From assembly GCF_003966895.1 (NCBI RefSeq), contig NZ_AP018449.1, forward strand, positions 3,551,501 to 3,615,500: a stretch of DNA of 64,000 nt. Direction: 5' to 3'. The stretch is from Methylomusa anaerophila (GTDB lineage: Bacteria; Bacillota; Negativicutes; Sporomusales; Sporomusaceae). Position numbers and translations under genes: made by a program. Below the pieces are notes generated by a model. That model was not told where the DNA came from. It did not search any database and saw only the letters and a program-made list of their open reading frames with translations. This document shows, piece by piece, positions 49,828 through 60,500 of the stretch. Numbering within the stretch: position 1 is the stretch's first letter; each line of letters starts with the position of its first letter.

Positions 49828-52800
49828 GTGATAAAAGAAACAGAAAATTCAAAAATCTCTTCGCGATTTCTTAAAACAGACGGAGGAAAAACTAAGTCCA
49901 ATGCAATTGAGATTCCTTCCATTTCTTTGCCGAAGGGTGGCGGCGCCATTAAAGGAATTGATGAGAAGTTTTCTGTAAATGCCGTAAATGGAACAACTTC
50001 CTTTTCCATAGCCCTTCCTTTCTCGCCAACCAGGGGCGCTTCACCGGCACTGAATTTGACTTATAATTCAGGCGCCGGGAATGGTATTTTCGGCTTAGGC
50101 TGGACTTTGAGCCTTCCGTCCATCAAACGCAAAACGGATAAAGAGCTTCCCCAATATCTGGACGAAGCGGATTCGGATACATTCCTTTTTTCGGAGGCTG
50201 AAGACCTTGTTCCGGAATTCGCAAAAGCGGCAGATGGCAGTTTTCGTACAGATGGGAGCGGGAAATACATAGTCAAAGAAAAAGACTCACCGGACGGCTT
50301 ATTTACCATCAGGTTTTACAGACCGCGCATTGAAGGTTTATTTGCCAGGATTGAGAGGTGGTCGGGGAAAACATCACGGGAAATCAAATGGCGTGTTATT
50401 ACGAAAGAGAACGTAACGACACTTTTTGGCTGGAGCGCCGCAGCAAGAATTTTTGACCCCAAAGACGCAAATAAAGTATTTGCCTGGCTGCCTGAATTTG
50501 TCTTCGATGACAAAGGCAATTGCGCTCATTACATTTATAAGAAGGAAAACGACAAAGGACTTAATACTTCATTGCTGCACAATCGAAATCGCACGGAAAA
50601 TGGCATTATCACATACACCAACCTATATTTAGAAAAGGTATTTTACGGCAACAAAACGCCATATACGCCCTATAAAAATTTAAATTACGCCTATCCGGAT
50701 GAAAACGATTACCTGTTCCAAACGGTATTTGATTACGGCGAGTATGACACTAACGCCCCGTATACCAAAATAAAGGATTGGGATTTCAGAACAGACGCAT
50801 TTTCAGAATACAATGCCGGTTTTGAAATAAGAACCACACGACTTTGCAAACGAGTGTTGCTGTTTCATTATTTTGCTGAACTTCCTGGCGGCTCGGCTTT
50901 GGTAAAATCCCTCAACTTTGGCTACAGTACCGCCGGCGAAGCAGATTTTACATTTTTAAGCTCTATCACCGCTTATGGCTACATTAAGAAACCAGACGGG
51001 ACCTACACCGATAAAAAACTGCCGCCTGTTGAGTTTGAATATCAAAAACACGATTGGAACAAAGCTATCCAATTCATTTCACCGGAGGCTCTCATTCACG
51101 CCCCGGCGGGGTTGGCTGAACCGCTCTATCAATTCACTGATTTATTCAGCGAAGGTCTTGCAGGCATCCTGACCGAACAAGGCGAAGGCTGGTTTTATAA
51201 AAGTAATTTAGGCGACGGTAAGTTTGAACAGGCAAAACTGGTTTCACCAAAACCCACTTTTACAGGCCTTGGTTCACGGTTGCAATTAATGGATCTGGAT
51301 GCGGATGGAAGCAAACAGCTGGTAAATATGAACAGCGAACCAAAGGGGTATTTTGAATTAAGCGACAAGGAAGAGTGGCAGGCTTTCCGGCCTTTTGAAA
51401 ATCTGCCTAATATCAATAGCGCTGATGCAAATACCCGGATGATTGACCTTAATGGGGATGGCAAACCGGAAATTTTAATTACAGAAGATTATGTATTCAC
51501 CTGGTATGAGTCAGCAGGCAGAAAAGGCTTTATAAGTTCCCATAAAACAGGCAAGCCCTTTGATGAAGAAGCAGGTCCGTATGTCGCCTTCACCGACCCG
51601 CAACAAACCATTTTCCTGGCGGATATGTCAGGTGATGGTTTAACGGACATCGTCAGGATAAGAAACGGCGAAGTCTGTTATTGGCCGAATCTCGGCTACG
51701 GAAGGTTTGGTGCCAAGGTAGGCATGGATCACGCCCCGGTTTTTGACCATCCTGATGCCTTCAATCCGTCCTACTTGCGGTTAGCCGATATTGACGGCTC
51801 CGGCGTCACCGATATTATTTATCTGGGTAAAAACAAATTCACCTGCTGGATGAACTTAAGCGGCAACGCTTTCAGCGCCGTTCCCTTCGAAATCGATCCC
51901 TTCCCGGAAATTCATCAGCAGGCAAAAATTACGGTTACCGATTTGCTGGGCAATGGTGTTGCCTGTATCGTCTGGTCAAGTCCGTTATCCAAGGATGCCG
52001 GAGCTCCATTAAAATACATCGACCTGATGAACAGCAAGAAACCTCATATTATGACTGCTTACAAAAACAATCTCGGCAAAGAAGTTACGCTGGAATATAC
52101 CCCCTCCACCAGGTTTTACATTGAAGACAAACTTACAGGCAGGCCATGGATTACCAAACTGCATTACCCGGTCCATTGCCTTTCCAAAACCGAAACAAGA
52201 GATAGAATTTCCGGCTATCGGTTCGTTAGCTCATACCAATACCATCATGGCTATTACGACCATGCCGAAAGAGAATTCAGGGGTTTTGGCATGGTGGAAC
52301 AAACAGATGCCGAAGCTTTTGAACATTGGGCAAAAGGGGATGCAAGCAATATCGTGGACAAAACCCTGCATCAGGACCCGATAGTCACCAAAAGCTGGTT
52401 TCATACCGGCGCCTTTTTAAGCAAGGAAACTATTCTCAATCAGTTTGCCCGTGAATATTGGGATGAAGAAATGGCAAAACAGGGCTTTGCTGTTGTAAAC
52501 CATGAAAAGCCTTTGCCTGATGCCCGGGTCATTGCCGCGCCGGGATTAGATCCATCCATCATTGACCATCTCAGCGCCCAGGAATGGCGAGAAGCTTTAC
52601 GCGCCTGCAAAGGCATGAGCCTGCGTTCGGAAACCTTTGCCCATGATGCTCCGGCAGCGGGAGCCACCCCTGAGCAAATTAAAAAACAGCTCACTCCTTT
52701 CTCCGCAGCAACCCGTAATTGTGTGATCGAGCTGCTGCAGCCAAAAGGGCAAAACCAGTACGCCGTATTTGTTGTCAAAGAGAGGGAGGCCATTGCCTAC

Positions 52801-55800
52801 GGCTACGAGCGGAACACGGAGGACCCGCGCATTGCCCATACCCTCAATATCAAACTGGATGAATACGGGAATGTGTTGGAATCGGCCTCGGTGGTCTATC
52901 CGAGGATACAAGCGAACCCTTCCCTGCCCATAGAAACACAACAAGTACAGAACAAAACCCTGATTACCTATACGCAAAAGGGCTATACCAATGACATTGA
53001 TACTGACAATGCCTACCGACTGAGACTTCCGGCCGAAGTGAAAACTTACGAATTAGAGGGTGTTGCCAAAAGCAGCCCATTCTATGCCCTGAATGATTTT
53101 GAGAATATCCTTACGGCTGCCGTTGAAGTGGAATATCATCAGGTTGATCAGAATCCTGCACCCGGGACTTCACAAAAGAGACTAATTGAGGACATACGCA
53201 CCATTTATCGCAGTGACAATCTAAAGGATGCTTTGCCGTTACATCAGTTGGCATCATTGGGGTTGCCTTTTGAAAGCTATCAATTAGCTTACACGCCGGC
53301 CCTTGGCGATAATATTTTTGGCGCCAGGATTAATGAAGACCTGATGCTGGAGGGCAAATTCACTCAGCGGGAGGGGGATGACAGCTGGTGGATCCGCTCG
53401 GGAACCACCCAATTTGTCGATACAGGGGAAGCTGTTGCCGATGCTCAAAACCGTTTTTATCTTCCCGTTTCCTATACCGATCCCTATGGCGCCAGGACAA
53501 AGGTGAAATATGACGGCAATTATCGCCTCTTCATTGAAGAAACGGAAGACGCATTAGGCAATAAAACAACAGTCGAGCTTTATAATTTCAGGACACTTTC
53601 GCCGCAACGAATGAAGGACCCGAATAACAATATTTCCGAAGCCGTCAAAGATGAATTAGGACTGGTAAAGGCCATGGCGGTATTTGGCAAAGGCAATGAA
53701 GCCGACGATCTGATTGGCTTGAATGAGTTTTCTTCCCTGTCTGAAAATACACTGGTCAATGATTTCTTCCAGGCGCCGGTTGCCGATCTATTGGTTATCC
53801 ATGGGAAAGATTTATTGCAGCATGCCACGGCAAGATTCGTCTATGACTTTGACGTTTATAAAAATTCAGGCAAGCCTGTGGCTGTCGCCTCCATTGTAAG
53901 GGAAGAGCATTTTAAGAAAAGCAATGATTCGCCGGTTCAGATCAGTTTTGAATACTCCAACGGCCTGGGGCGCGTGGTGATGAAAAAAACGCAGGCCGAA
54001 CCGGGACCAGCCAGGCAAGTGACGGTCAATCCCGACGATTCCTACATAGTCGCCGACATCGATACCGCCACGCTTAACCCCAGGCAACTGCGCTGGATTG
54101 GCAACGGCAGAACCGTGCTCAACAATAAAGGCAATGCCGTAAAACAATACGAGCCCTACTTTTCGGTAACGCACAACTACGAAGATCTGAAGGAATTGGT
54201 GGAAACCGGAGTTACGCCCATCATGTATTACGATGCACCGGGGCGGCTCATCAAAACCGAAATGGCTGACGGCACTTTGTCCCGTACGGAATTTGATTCC
54301 TGGAAACAAGTCATTTACGACCAAAACGATACGATTCTGGAATCTTCCTGGTATTATAACCGCACCAACCGGCTGATAGATGCCGAACTCATTGCGGCCG
54401 GCAAAGACCCGGAGCGGGAAAAAACGGCTGCCGATAAAGCTACCAAACATGCCGGCACCCCCAATGTCCAGCACTTTGATACATTGGGCAGACCTGTTTT
54501 GTCGGTCGACCATAATAAGCATTTGCAAGCCGGTGAGGATGAATTTTACCTGACCAGAGCCGAACTCGATATCGAAGGCAATCTGCGCAAAGTTACCGAC
54601 GCCCGCGGCAATGTGGTGATGCAATATAAATACGATATGCTGGGCAGCAAGGTCTATCAGCGCAGCATGGATGCCGGCCAGCGGTGGCTGCTGATGAATA
54701 TTCTGGGCAACCCGCTGCGCACCTGGGATGAGCGCGGCTACGAATTCCAATATTTTTATGATACCCTGCACCGGCCTACCCTTAGTAAAGTCATAGGCGG
54801 GGATGGCGATAACCCTCTTAACCATATTTTTGGTAGGATATTTTACGGCGAAGCGGAGGCCAGCCCCGAACTGAAAAACCTCAGGGGACAGGTAATCAAG
54901 CATTACGATACCGGCGGAATTTTGATAACACCTGAATATGACTTAAAAGGACAGCCAAAATCTACTACCCGTAAGCTGTTTAAAAATTATAAAGGTATTG
55001 CCAACTGGACAGACACCAATATAGTCGCAGACCTTGAGTCCGAAAGCTTCACCTTTATTACGGAAACAGACGCCCTGGGAAGAGTGGTTAAACAAACCGC
55101 GCCTGACGGCAGTATTATCACGCCTTCTTACAACGAAGCCGGTTTGCTTAACAGTGAAAGCGTTGCCTATGTCGATCCCGCCGTTGCCACTACCCATATA
55201 AAAGACATAGATTACAATGAAAAAGGCCAGCGCAATAAAATCATCTATGGCAATGACGTAATCACTCAGTTTTATTATGACAAGGAAACCTTCCGGCTAA
55301 AGCGTTTGGAAACCAAACGGCAAAACAACGATCCGCTTCAGGACTGGCATTACACCTATGATCCGGTGGGCAATATCACCCATATTGAGGATAAAAACAT
55401 ACCGGTAGCATTTTTTGATAACCAAAAAATTACCGGGGTTTCCACCTATACCTATGATGCCCTTTACCGTCTGGCTGAAGCCACAGGCAGGGAGGGCAAC
55501 CTGCCGTTTTCCTTTGACAGCAAAGACAATTGGAACGACATAGCCTTCATGCAACAATTGAATCCCGGCGATCCGGTGGCGATGCGAAATTATACCCAAA
55601 GCTACATCTATGACGCGGTCGGCAATATCCTGCAAATGCGGCATCAGGCAGCGGGGAACAACTGGACGAGGGATTATAACTATCAGGCCGCGAATAATCG
55701 CCTGATCAGCACGCAAATTGGGGCAAATACTTACAGCTACCCGCATCATCAGCGCCATGGCTTTATGACGGCCATGCCCCATTTGGAAGACATGGGATGG

Positions 55801-57525
55801 AACTTTAAAGAGGAACTGGTGCGAACAAGCCGTCAGAAGCGCACGGATGGCGGCACACCCGAAACAACCTATTATCAATATGACGGGCAAGGGCAACGGA
55901 TAAGAAAAATAACCGAAAATCAGGCCGATGCAGGTGCTGCCATACCAGGCAAAAAAGACGAGCGGATTTATATCGCCGGCTATGAGCTTTACAAACAGTA
56001 CAGCGGCGCGGATGCGGGGCTGGAACGCACCAGCCTGAGCCTGATGGACAGGCAGCACCGTTTTGTGATGATAGACACCGAAACCAAACCTAAAGTGGTA
56101 ATGGGCGTACCGATGGGGCGTACCGACCCCGCCCAAACTGTGCGCTATCAGTTGCACAATCATCTGGGGTCGGCGGCGTTGGAGCTGGATGATACGGCGA
56201 GGGTGATCGGCTACGAAGAGTACCACCCTTACGGCACCACTGCTTATCAAGCTAAAAATGCAGCCATAAAATGTGCCGCCAAACGTTACCGCTATACGGA
56301 CCTGGAGCGGGATGAGGAGAGCGGCCTGGAATACCACAGTGCAAGGTATTATTTGTCCTGGCTGGGCAGGTGGTTGAGTGCGGACCCGGCCGGGATTGAG
56401 GGAGGGACGAATTTTTATACGTATTGTCAAAACAATTGCATAAGGAAATGTGATAAGAATGGAAATCAGGGGATGGATGTGAATGAAATTGGTATGGCCA
56501 TGATGTGGGATAGAATGGGCCAGGAGCTCAGTGCTATGTGGACAGGCTTATTTGGAGGAAGGGCATATATAAGTCCGCGAACCAATACAGTTGATATTTC
56601 AGCACCTAGTGGAGGCGTGGGAGGTGTAACCGGAGGGATTGTCAGAGCCGCTACATTGCGAATTGTTCCCATAGAAGATGACCCAACGCTATCAAGCTTA
56701 TACGGACTTGAAATGGGCGCCGGGTTCGTTCCCGTATTAGATCCGGGAACCAGATTAGTCACAGGAACCACAGTTACCGGGCAAGATACCAGTCGCGGCT
56801 GGGCTGCATTTGAATTGGGAGTTGATGTTTTACCCTTCGGACTTGAACTGCATGCGATGGCTGCTGAATCCCGTGTTCTGTCGGCAGAATCGCGCGTGCT
56901 GTCGACAGAATCCCGTGTTCTCTCAACTGAGGCCCGAACGGTTTCTTTGGAAGCAAATGCACCACATATCGGATCTTCCGGAAATCCAACCAGACGGCCG
57001 ACCATAACCAATCCTACATGCAGAGGAGATTTGTGTGTTGCCGATGTAGGCGCACACGAAGCCAATATGAATCTAAATCCCGGTCAGCCACCGGTAATAA
57101 ATACTGAATTTGTCGAAGCCGCAGGCAGACCGGTAAGTAGAATTGAAGCACCAATTACCGACACCGGTGAGGCAACCGGTGTGTTAAATAAAGGGTTTGA
57201 AGCACTGCATCAGAGTGGCCGAACTAGCAGGCCTATCAGGGCTTCCGTTCCCATTGAGCCCGTACCACAACCGGGCAATTATATGGCAATTGTAGATGAT
57301 CCTATGGGAGCACATGCCATTCATGCTACAGTTACCGATGAAGTTATAGGAAGGAGATTTATTTCTCAAGGACGATTAGTTACTGAAGCCGAAGCCTTAG
57401 AGATTGTAGAGAATGGCGGCACTTACACAACCCAAAATATTTACAGAATAGAATATTATGACCCCCAAAATGGTGTCTGTTTCCAACCAACTTCTCGTCC
57501 AAGATCATTTGTGAGATTACAATAA
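49828..57525 (+). CDS. Tc toxin TcB-TcC fusion protein (SpvB/TcdB cocoon, Rhs core, variable C-terminal effector)
   Basis: 2565 residues from GTG 49828 (GAGGTGAAAAAA upstream). Residues 20-330 are the SpvB domain (ISLPKGGGAIKGIDEKFSVN), and 480-700 have FG-GAP/VCBS-type beta-propeller blades (DLDADGSKQL, DLNGDGKPEIL, DMSGDGLTDIV, DIDGSGVTDII). TcB middle and Rhs/YD repeats follow, then the C-terminal Rhs core near 2140-2190 (YRYTDLERDEESGLEYHSAR, LGRWLSADPAG). The core autoprotease normally frees the last part inside the sealed cocoon. The C-terminal 350 residues (from about 2213) are variable and form the likely effector. TcB and TcC are separate genes in Photorhabdus but fused here. No signal peptide, as usual for Tc. 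The TcA gene follows 58 bases on. Confidence 0.92.
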   Translation: MIKETENSKISSRFLKTDGGKTKSNAIEIPSISLPKGGGAIKGIDEKFSVNAVNGTTSFSIALPFSPTRGASPALNLTYNSGAGNGIFGLGWTLSLPSIKRKTDKELPQYLDEADSDTFLFSEAEDLVPEFAKAADGSFRTDGSGKYIVKEKDSPDGLFTIRFYRPRIEGLFARIERWSGKTSREIKWRVITKENVTTLFGWSAAARIFDPKDANKVFAWLPEFVFDDKGNCAHYIYKKENDKGLNTSLLHNRNRTENGIITYTNLYLEKVFYGNKTPYTPYKNLNYAYPDENDYLFQTVFDYGEYDTNAPYTKIKDWDFRTDAFSEYNAGFEIRTTRLCKRVLLFHYFAELPGGSALVKSLNFGYSTAGEADFTFLSSITAYGYIKKPDGTYTDKKLPPVEFEYQKHDWNKAIQFISPEALIHAPAGLAEPLYQFTDLFSEGLAGILTEQGEGWFYKSNLGDGKFEQAKLVSPKPTFTGLGSRLQLMDLDADGSKQLVNMNSEPKGYFELSDKEEWQAFRPFENLPNINSADANTRMIDLNGDGKPEILITEDYVFTWYESAGRKGFISSHKTGKPFDEEAGPYVAFTDPQQTIFLADMSGDGLTDIVRIRNGEVCYWPNLGYGRFGAKVGMDHAPVFDHPDAFNPSYLRLADIDGSGVTDIIYLGKNKFTCWMNLSGNAFSAVPFEIDPFPEIHQQAKITVTDLLGNGVACIVWSSPLSKDAGAPLKYIDLMNSKKPHIMTAYKNNLGKEVTLEYTPSTRFYIEDKLTGRPWITKLHYPVHCLSKTETRDRISGYRFVSSYQYHHGYYDHAEREFRGFGMVEQTDAEAFEHWAKGDASNIVDKTLHQDPIVTKSWFHTGAFLSKETILNQFAREYWDEEMAKQGFAVVNHEKPLPDARVIAAPGLDPSIIDHLSAQEWREALRACKGMSLRSETFAHDAPAAGATPEQIKKQLTPFSAATRNCVIELLQPKGQNQYAVFVVKEREAIAYGYERNTEDPRIAHTLNIKLDEYGNVLESASVVYPRIQANPSLPIETQQVQNKTLITYTQKGYTNDIDTDNAYRLRLPAEVKTYELEGVAKSSPFYALNDFENILTAAVEVEYHQVDQNPAPGTSQKRLIEDIRTIYRSDNLKDALPLHQLASLGLPFESYQLAYTPALGDNIFGARINEDLMLEGKFTQREGDDSWWIRSGTTQFVDTGEAVADAQNRFYLPVSYTDPYGARTKVKYDGNYRLFIEETEDALGNKTTVELYNFRTLSPQRMKDPNNNISEAVKDELGLVKAMAVFGKGNEADDLIGLNEFSSLSENTLVNDFFQAPVADLLVIHGKDLLQHATARFVYDFDVYKNSGKPVAVASIVREEHFKKSNDSPVQISFEYSNGLGRVVMKKTQAEPGPARQVTVNPDDSYIVADIDTATLNPRQLRWIGNGRTVLNNKGNAVKQYEPYFSVTHNYEDLKELVETGVTPIMYYDAPGRLIKTEMADGTLSRTEFDSWKQVIYDQNDTILESSWYYNRTNRLIDAELIAAGKDPEREKTAADKATKHAGTPNVQHFDTLGRPVLSVDHNKHLQAGEDEFYLTRAELDIEGNLRKVTDARGNVVMQYKYDMLGSKVYQRSMDAGQRWLLMNILGNPLRTWDERGYEFQYFYDTLHRPTLSKVIGGDGDNPLNHIFGRIFYGEAEASPELKNLRGQVIKHYDTGGILITPEYDLKGQPKSTTRKLFKNYKGIANWTDTNIVADLESESFTFITETDALGRVVKQTAPDGSIITPSYNEAGLLNSESVAYVDPAVATTHIKDIDYNEKGQRNKIIYGNDVITQFYYDKETFRLKRLETKRQNNDPLQDWHYTYDPVGNITHIEDKNIPVAFFDNQKITGVSTYTYDALYRLAEATGREGNLPFSFDSKDNWNDIAFMQQLNPGDPVAMRNYTQSYIYDAVGNILQMRHQAAGNNWTRDYNYQAANNRLISTQIGANTYSYPHHQRHGFMTAMPHLEDMGWNFKEELVRTSRQKRTDGGTPETTYYQYDGQGQRIRKITENQADAGAAIPGKKDERIYIAGYELYKQYSGADAGLERTSLSLMDRQHRFVMIDTETKPKVVMGVPMGRTDPAQTVRYQLHNHLGSAALELDDTARVIGYEEYHPYGTTAYQAKNAAIKCAAKRYRYTDLERDEESGLEYHSARYYLSWLGRWLSADPAGIEGGTNFYTYCQNNCIRKCDKNGNQGMDVNEIGMAMMWDRMGQELSAMWTGLFGGRAYISPRTNTVDISAPSGGVGGVTGGIVRAATLRIVPIEDDPTLSSLYGLEMGAGFVPVLDPGTRLVTGTTVTGQDTSRGWAAFELGVDVLPFGLELHAMAAESRVLSAESRVLSTESRVLSTEARTVSLEANAPHIGSSGNPTRRPTITNPTCRGDLCVADVGAHEANMNLNPGQPPVINTEFVEAAGRPVSRIEAPITDTGEATGVLNKGFEALHQSGRTSRPIRASVPIEPVPQPGNYMAIVDDPMGAHAIHATVTDEVIGRRFISQGRLVTEAEALEIVENGGTYTTQNIYRIEYYDPQNGVCFQPTSRPRSFVRLQ

Positions 57526-57583
57526 TATAAAATTTAGGAAGAATGTGCCTGATAATAACATTTAAATATGGGAGGGACATGCT

Positions 57584-60500
57584 ATGGCCGACCAAATTAA
57601 AAACCTCAAAAAAATTGATTTAAAAATTGATTTTTTCAATCTCGATTTAAAATCTGAAAAACAACAAAAAGCTTTCGAGCGCATCTACAAAAATAACAAC
57701 GGCAATTGGGCCGCCGTCAAATCCGAACTCACCGGGGAAGAAGGTTTTACGCCTGCAATCATCAACGACCTGGAATTCACCCATCGCCTGGCTGAGTGGG
57801 GTAAAGACAACAAAGACCTGATTTCGGTTTTTAAAAAAGATGACCAAATCAATTCAATGCGTGATATTGCGGCAAAATTTAATAAAGCCGCATTCATCGA
57901 AAAAGTGAAGGATATTGCGCGGGGAGAATCGGAGGAAGAGAAAAAGGCTTTTGCCCTTAACCTGCATCGCGAGCTATTCTTCTTGGAACCAACCCCCATG
58001 TTGGTCAACATGATCAAAGACCCGCAAGTCCCGATCTTGAACAATGTAATCGGCGCCAATGTCGCGGCGGTTTTAGAAAAACAGCCTGATTTCAATATCA
58101 AAACCACCTCTGTCTACCAGGTCCTCAAAAACGAAGAAGCGTTGCAAGACATCCTTCCCGCAAACCATGAAACAGTGATCACCGAGCTTAAAACCCTGCA
58201 GCGCATCACGGCGGTCAGCCCGGATACAGATGCATTGCCGGCGCTATACAACGCCAACCTGCATTCGGCCATGCAGATATCGGCCATACCCCAAACTCAG
58301 TTTATCGCAGATCTGGGCAAGAGCGGTTTGGATGATAACACCCTGATACAGATTCATACTAATGCCCAACAGGTGCGTGTGCGCAATGAACAGGCAATAA
58401 TGGCCCTACGGGAAACATATAGCGGTACGGGTGTAGCCATGATCGATAACAGCCTGAACATGGCCGTTGCCGTAAAAAATAAAAAAGTTCCTTCCTTTCT
58501 CGAAGAAACCCTGGCAAAGCATAACCTTTCCTGGGACTTGCTGTTTGGCGACGCGGATTTCTGCGAATGCGACGAGTGCGGTTCCGTGTATAGCGCGGCG
58601 GCATATTACGTGGAGCTGCTGCAATATCTGCGCAACAACAATCTTGATCCTGATGCCGGCGGCCCGACGGCAAAGAAGACCAATCCCCGGGATATTTCCG
58701 GCACACCGCTGGAAAAACTTTTTGACCGCCGGCCTGATTTGGGCTGCCTGGAACTCACCTGCGAAAATACCAATACCGTCTTGCCCTATATTGATTTGGT
58801 AAATGAGGTCATGGAAAATTATGTGGCCTTTAAGTACCTTAAGCCTTTTAACGTGGAAGATGAAACCAGCGGCGAACTGCTTGCCGAACCCCAGCATACC
58901 GAATACCAAGCGTATTGCATCCTGAAGAACGAGGTTTATCCTTTCCTATTGCCCTATCACCAACCCATCGACGCCGAAAGAATTTACTTAAAGCATTTAG
59001 ATACCAGCCGCTACGAACTGATTGAAACTTTTAGAAAAAATAATACGGATAATAAGGATAATAAGGATAATAATGCGAAACTCACTCATTTAAAAGATGA
59101 CGCCCTGGACAGGGCCGCTGATGCCGAATTTTTAGGGCTAAGCATGGAAGAATATGTAATCCTGACCAAAGAGTGCTTTGAAAGCAAAGAATTGATGGAC
59201 AAACTGAAAAATAAAATCCATACCGAAGACGAGTATCGGCAATTGATTGGCGTAAAACCGGTCTGCAAATACTATGGCTTCGATGATGACAACGCCATGC
59301 TGGGGGACGAAGGGCTCACCCTCATTAAAAAAGAGTTTTTGCGCCGTACGGGTATTGATTACTTTAATCTGGTCGATTTGTTAAAAACCGGGTACATTAA
59401 TCCTTATCTGCCCCGGGGCAAATCAAAAACAATCATGGAAAGCCTGCATTTCAGCTATCGTTTTCTGCAGAACTACGCTAAGGCATATGGCATGGATAAA
59501 ATGGCGGAAGACCTGGTTAAAGGCGAAAAACTGGCCGAGCTTGTTCCGTTGCTAAAAGAACAGATTGATTTGCTCACCGACAAAAAAGCCTTGAGCTGCC
59601 CTAAGCCGAACCGGGATGAAATCCAGATCTCCGATAAAGATATCATTCACTGGGTGAAATGCCACTTTAAAAAAGTAGGCAAGATGATTGTGATTGAGAG
59701 CGGCAGAGGTTGTGTGAATGGCAAGATTGTAAGAACAAATCAGGAAATGATTAATCGGGTGACTATAGTTGTTGAAGATTGTAAAATTTTCTTTGTCAAT
59801 AATGATCATGCTAAAACAGAAATAGGAAGTATTGATAAAAAAACCGGCGAAGTATTGCTTAAAGATTCCCAAATTCCCATAGACCAGGGCCTTTTTAAAG
59901 ACCTATCGTTCATTGGCGATAAAGGTGAAAAAGGTATTTTTCTGGTCATTGATCATAAGATTTATCTGGTCTTTTTAGAACAGAAAGACAGTTGCGATCT
60001 TGATACGGCGCTGCTCCAGCATTTAGACGGCACGCCTTTAACTGTAGAGGAATATGACAGGATTCATCGTTTCCTCCGTTTATGGCGTAAATTAGGCTGG
60101 ACGATTAATGAAACCGATCAGGCAATTGCGGGCCTTAGCCAGGTAATAACCCAGGACATTAAACCGGCAGACAGCATATGCGATCTTTGTGGCGAAGAGG
60201 ATTGCAACAGTGAAGCTTGCGGTGGCTGTGAAGAAAACACGGTCACGCAGGATTTCGACATCAACCCCAATTTGATTCACCAGCTTGCAGCTGTAAAGAA
60301 GCTTTTGGATAAAACAGGTCTTGAACTGATTAAACTGCTGGCTTTTTGGAGCGATATCAGCACAGCCGGGGAAAAGTCCCTCTATCAGCGGCTGTTCCTG
60401 ACTCACAATGTATTGGGGATCGATAAAATATTCAAGGTTGATGATAAGGGGAATTATCTGACGGGTAATGCCAAATTACTTGAACATGTCCCGGTAGTGA

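Noticed and set aside
53866..54903. Long open frames on the minus strand within the Tc gene (345 residues here, 377 at 55297-56430)
   Set aside because: They are antisense to a clear Rhs/TcB coding region and match no family; no ribosome sites.
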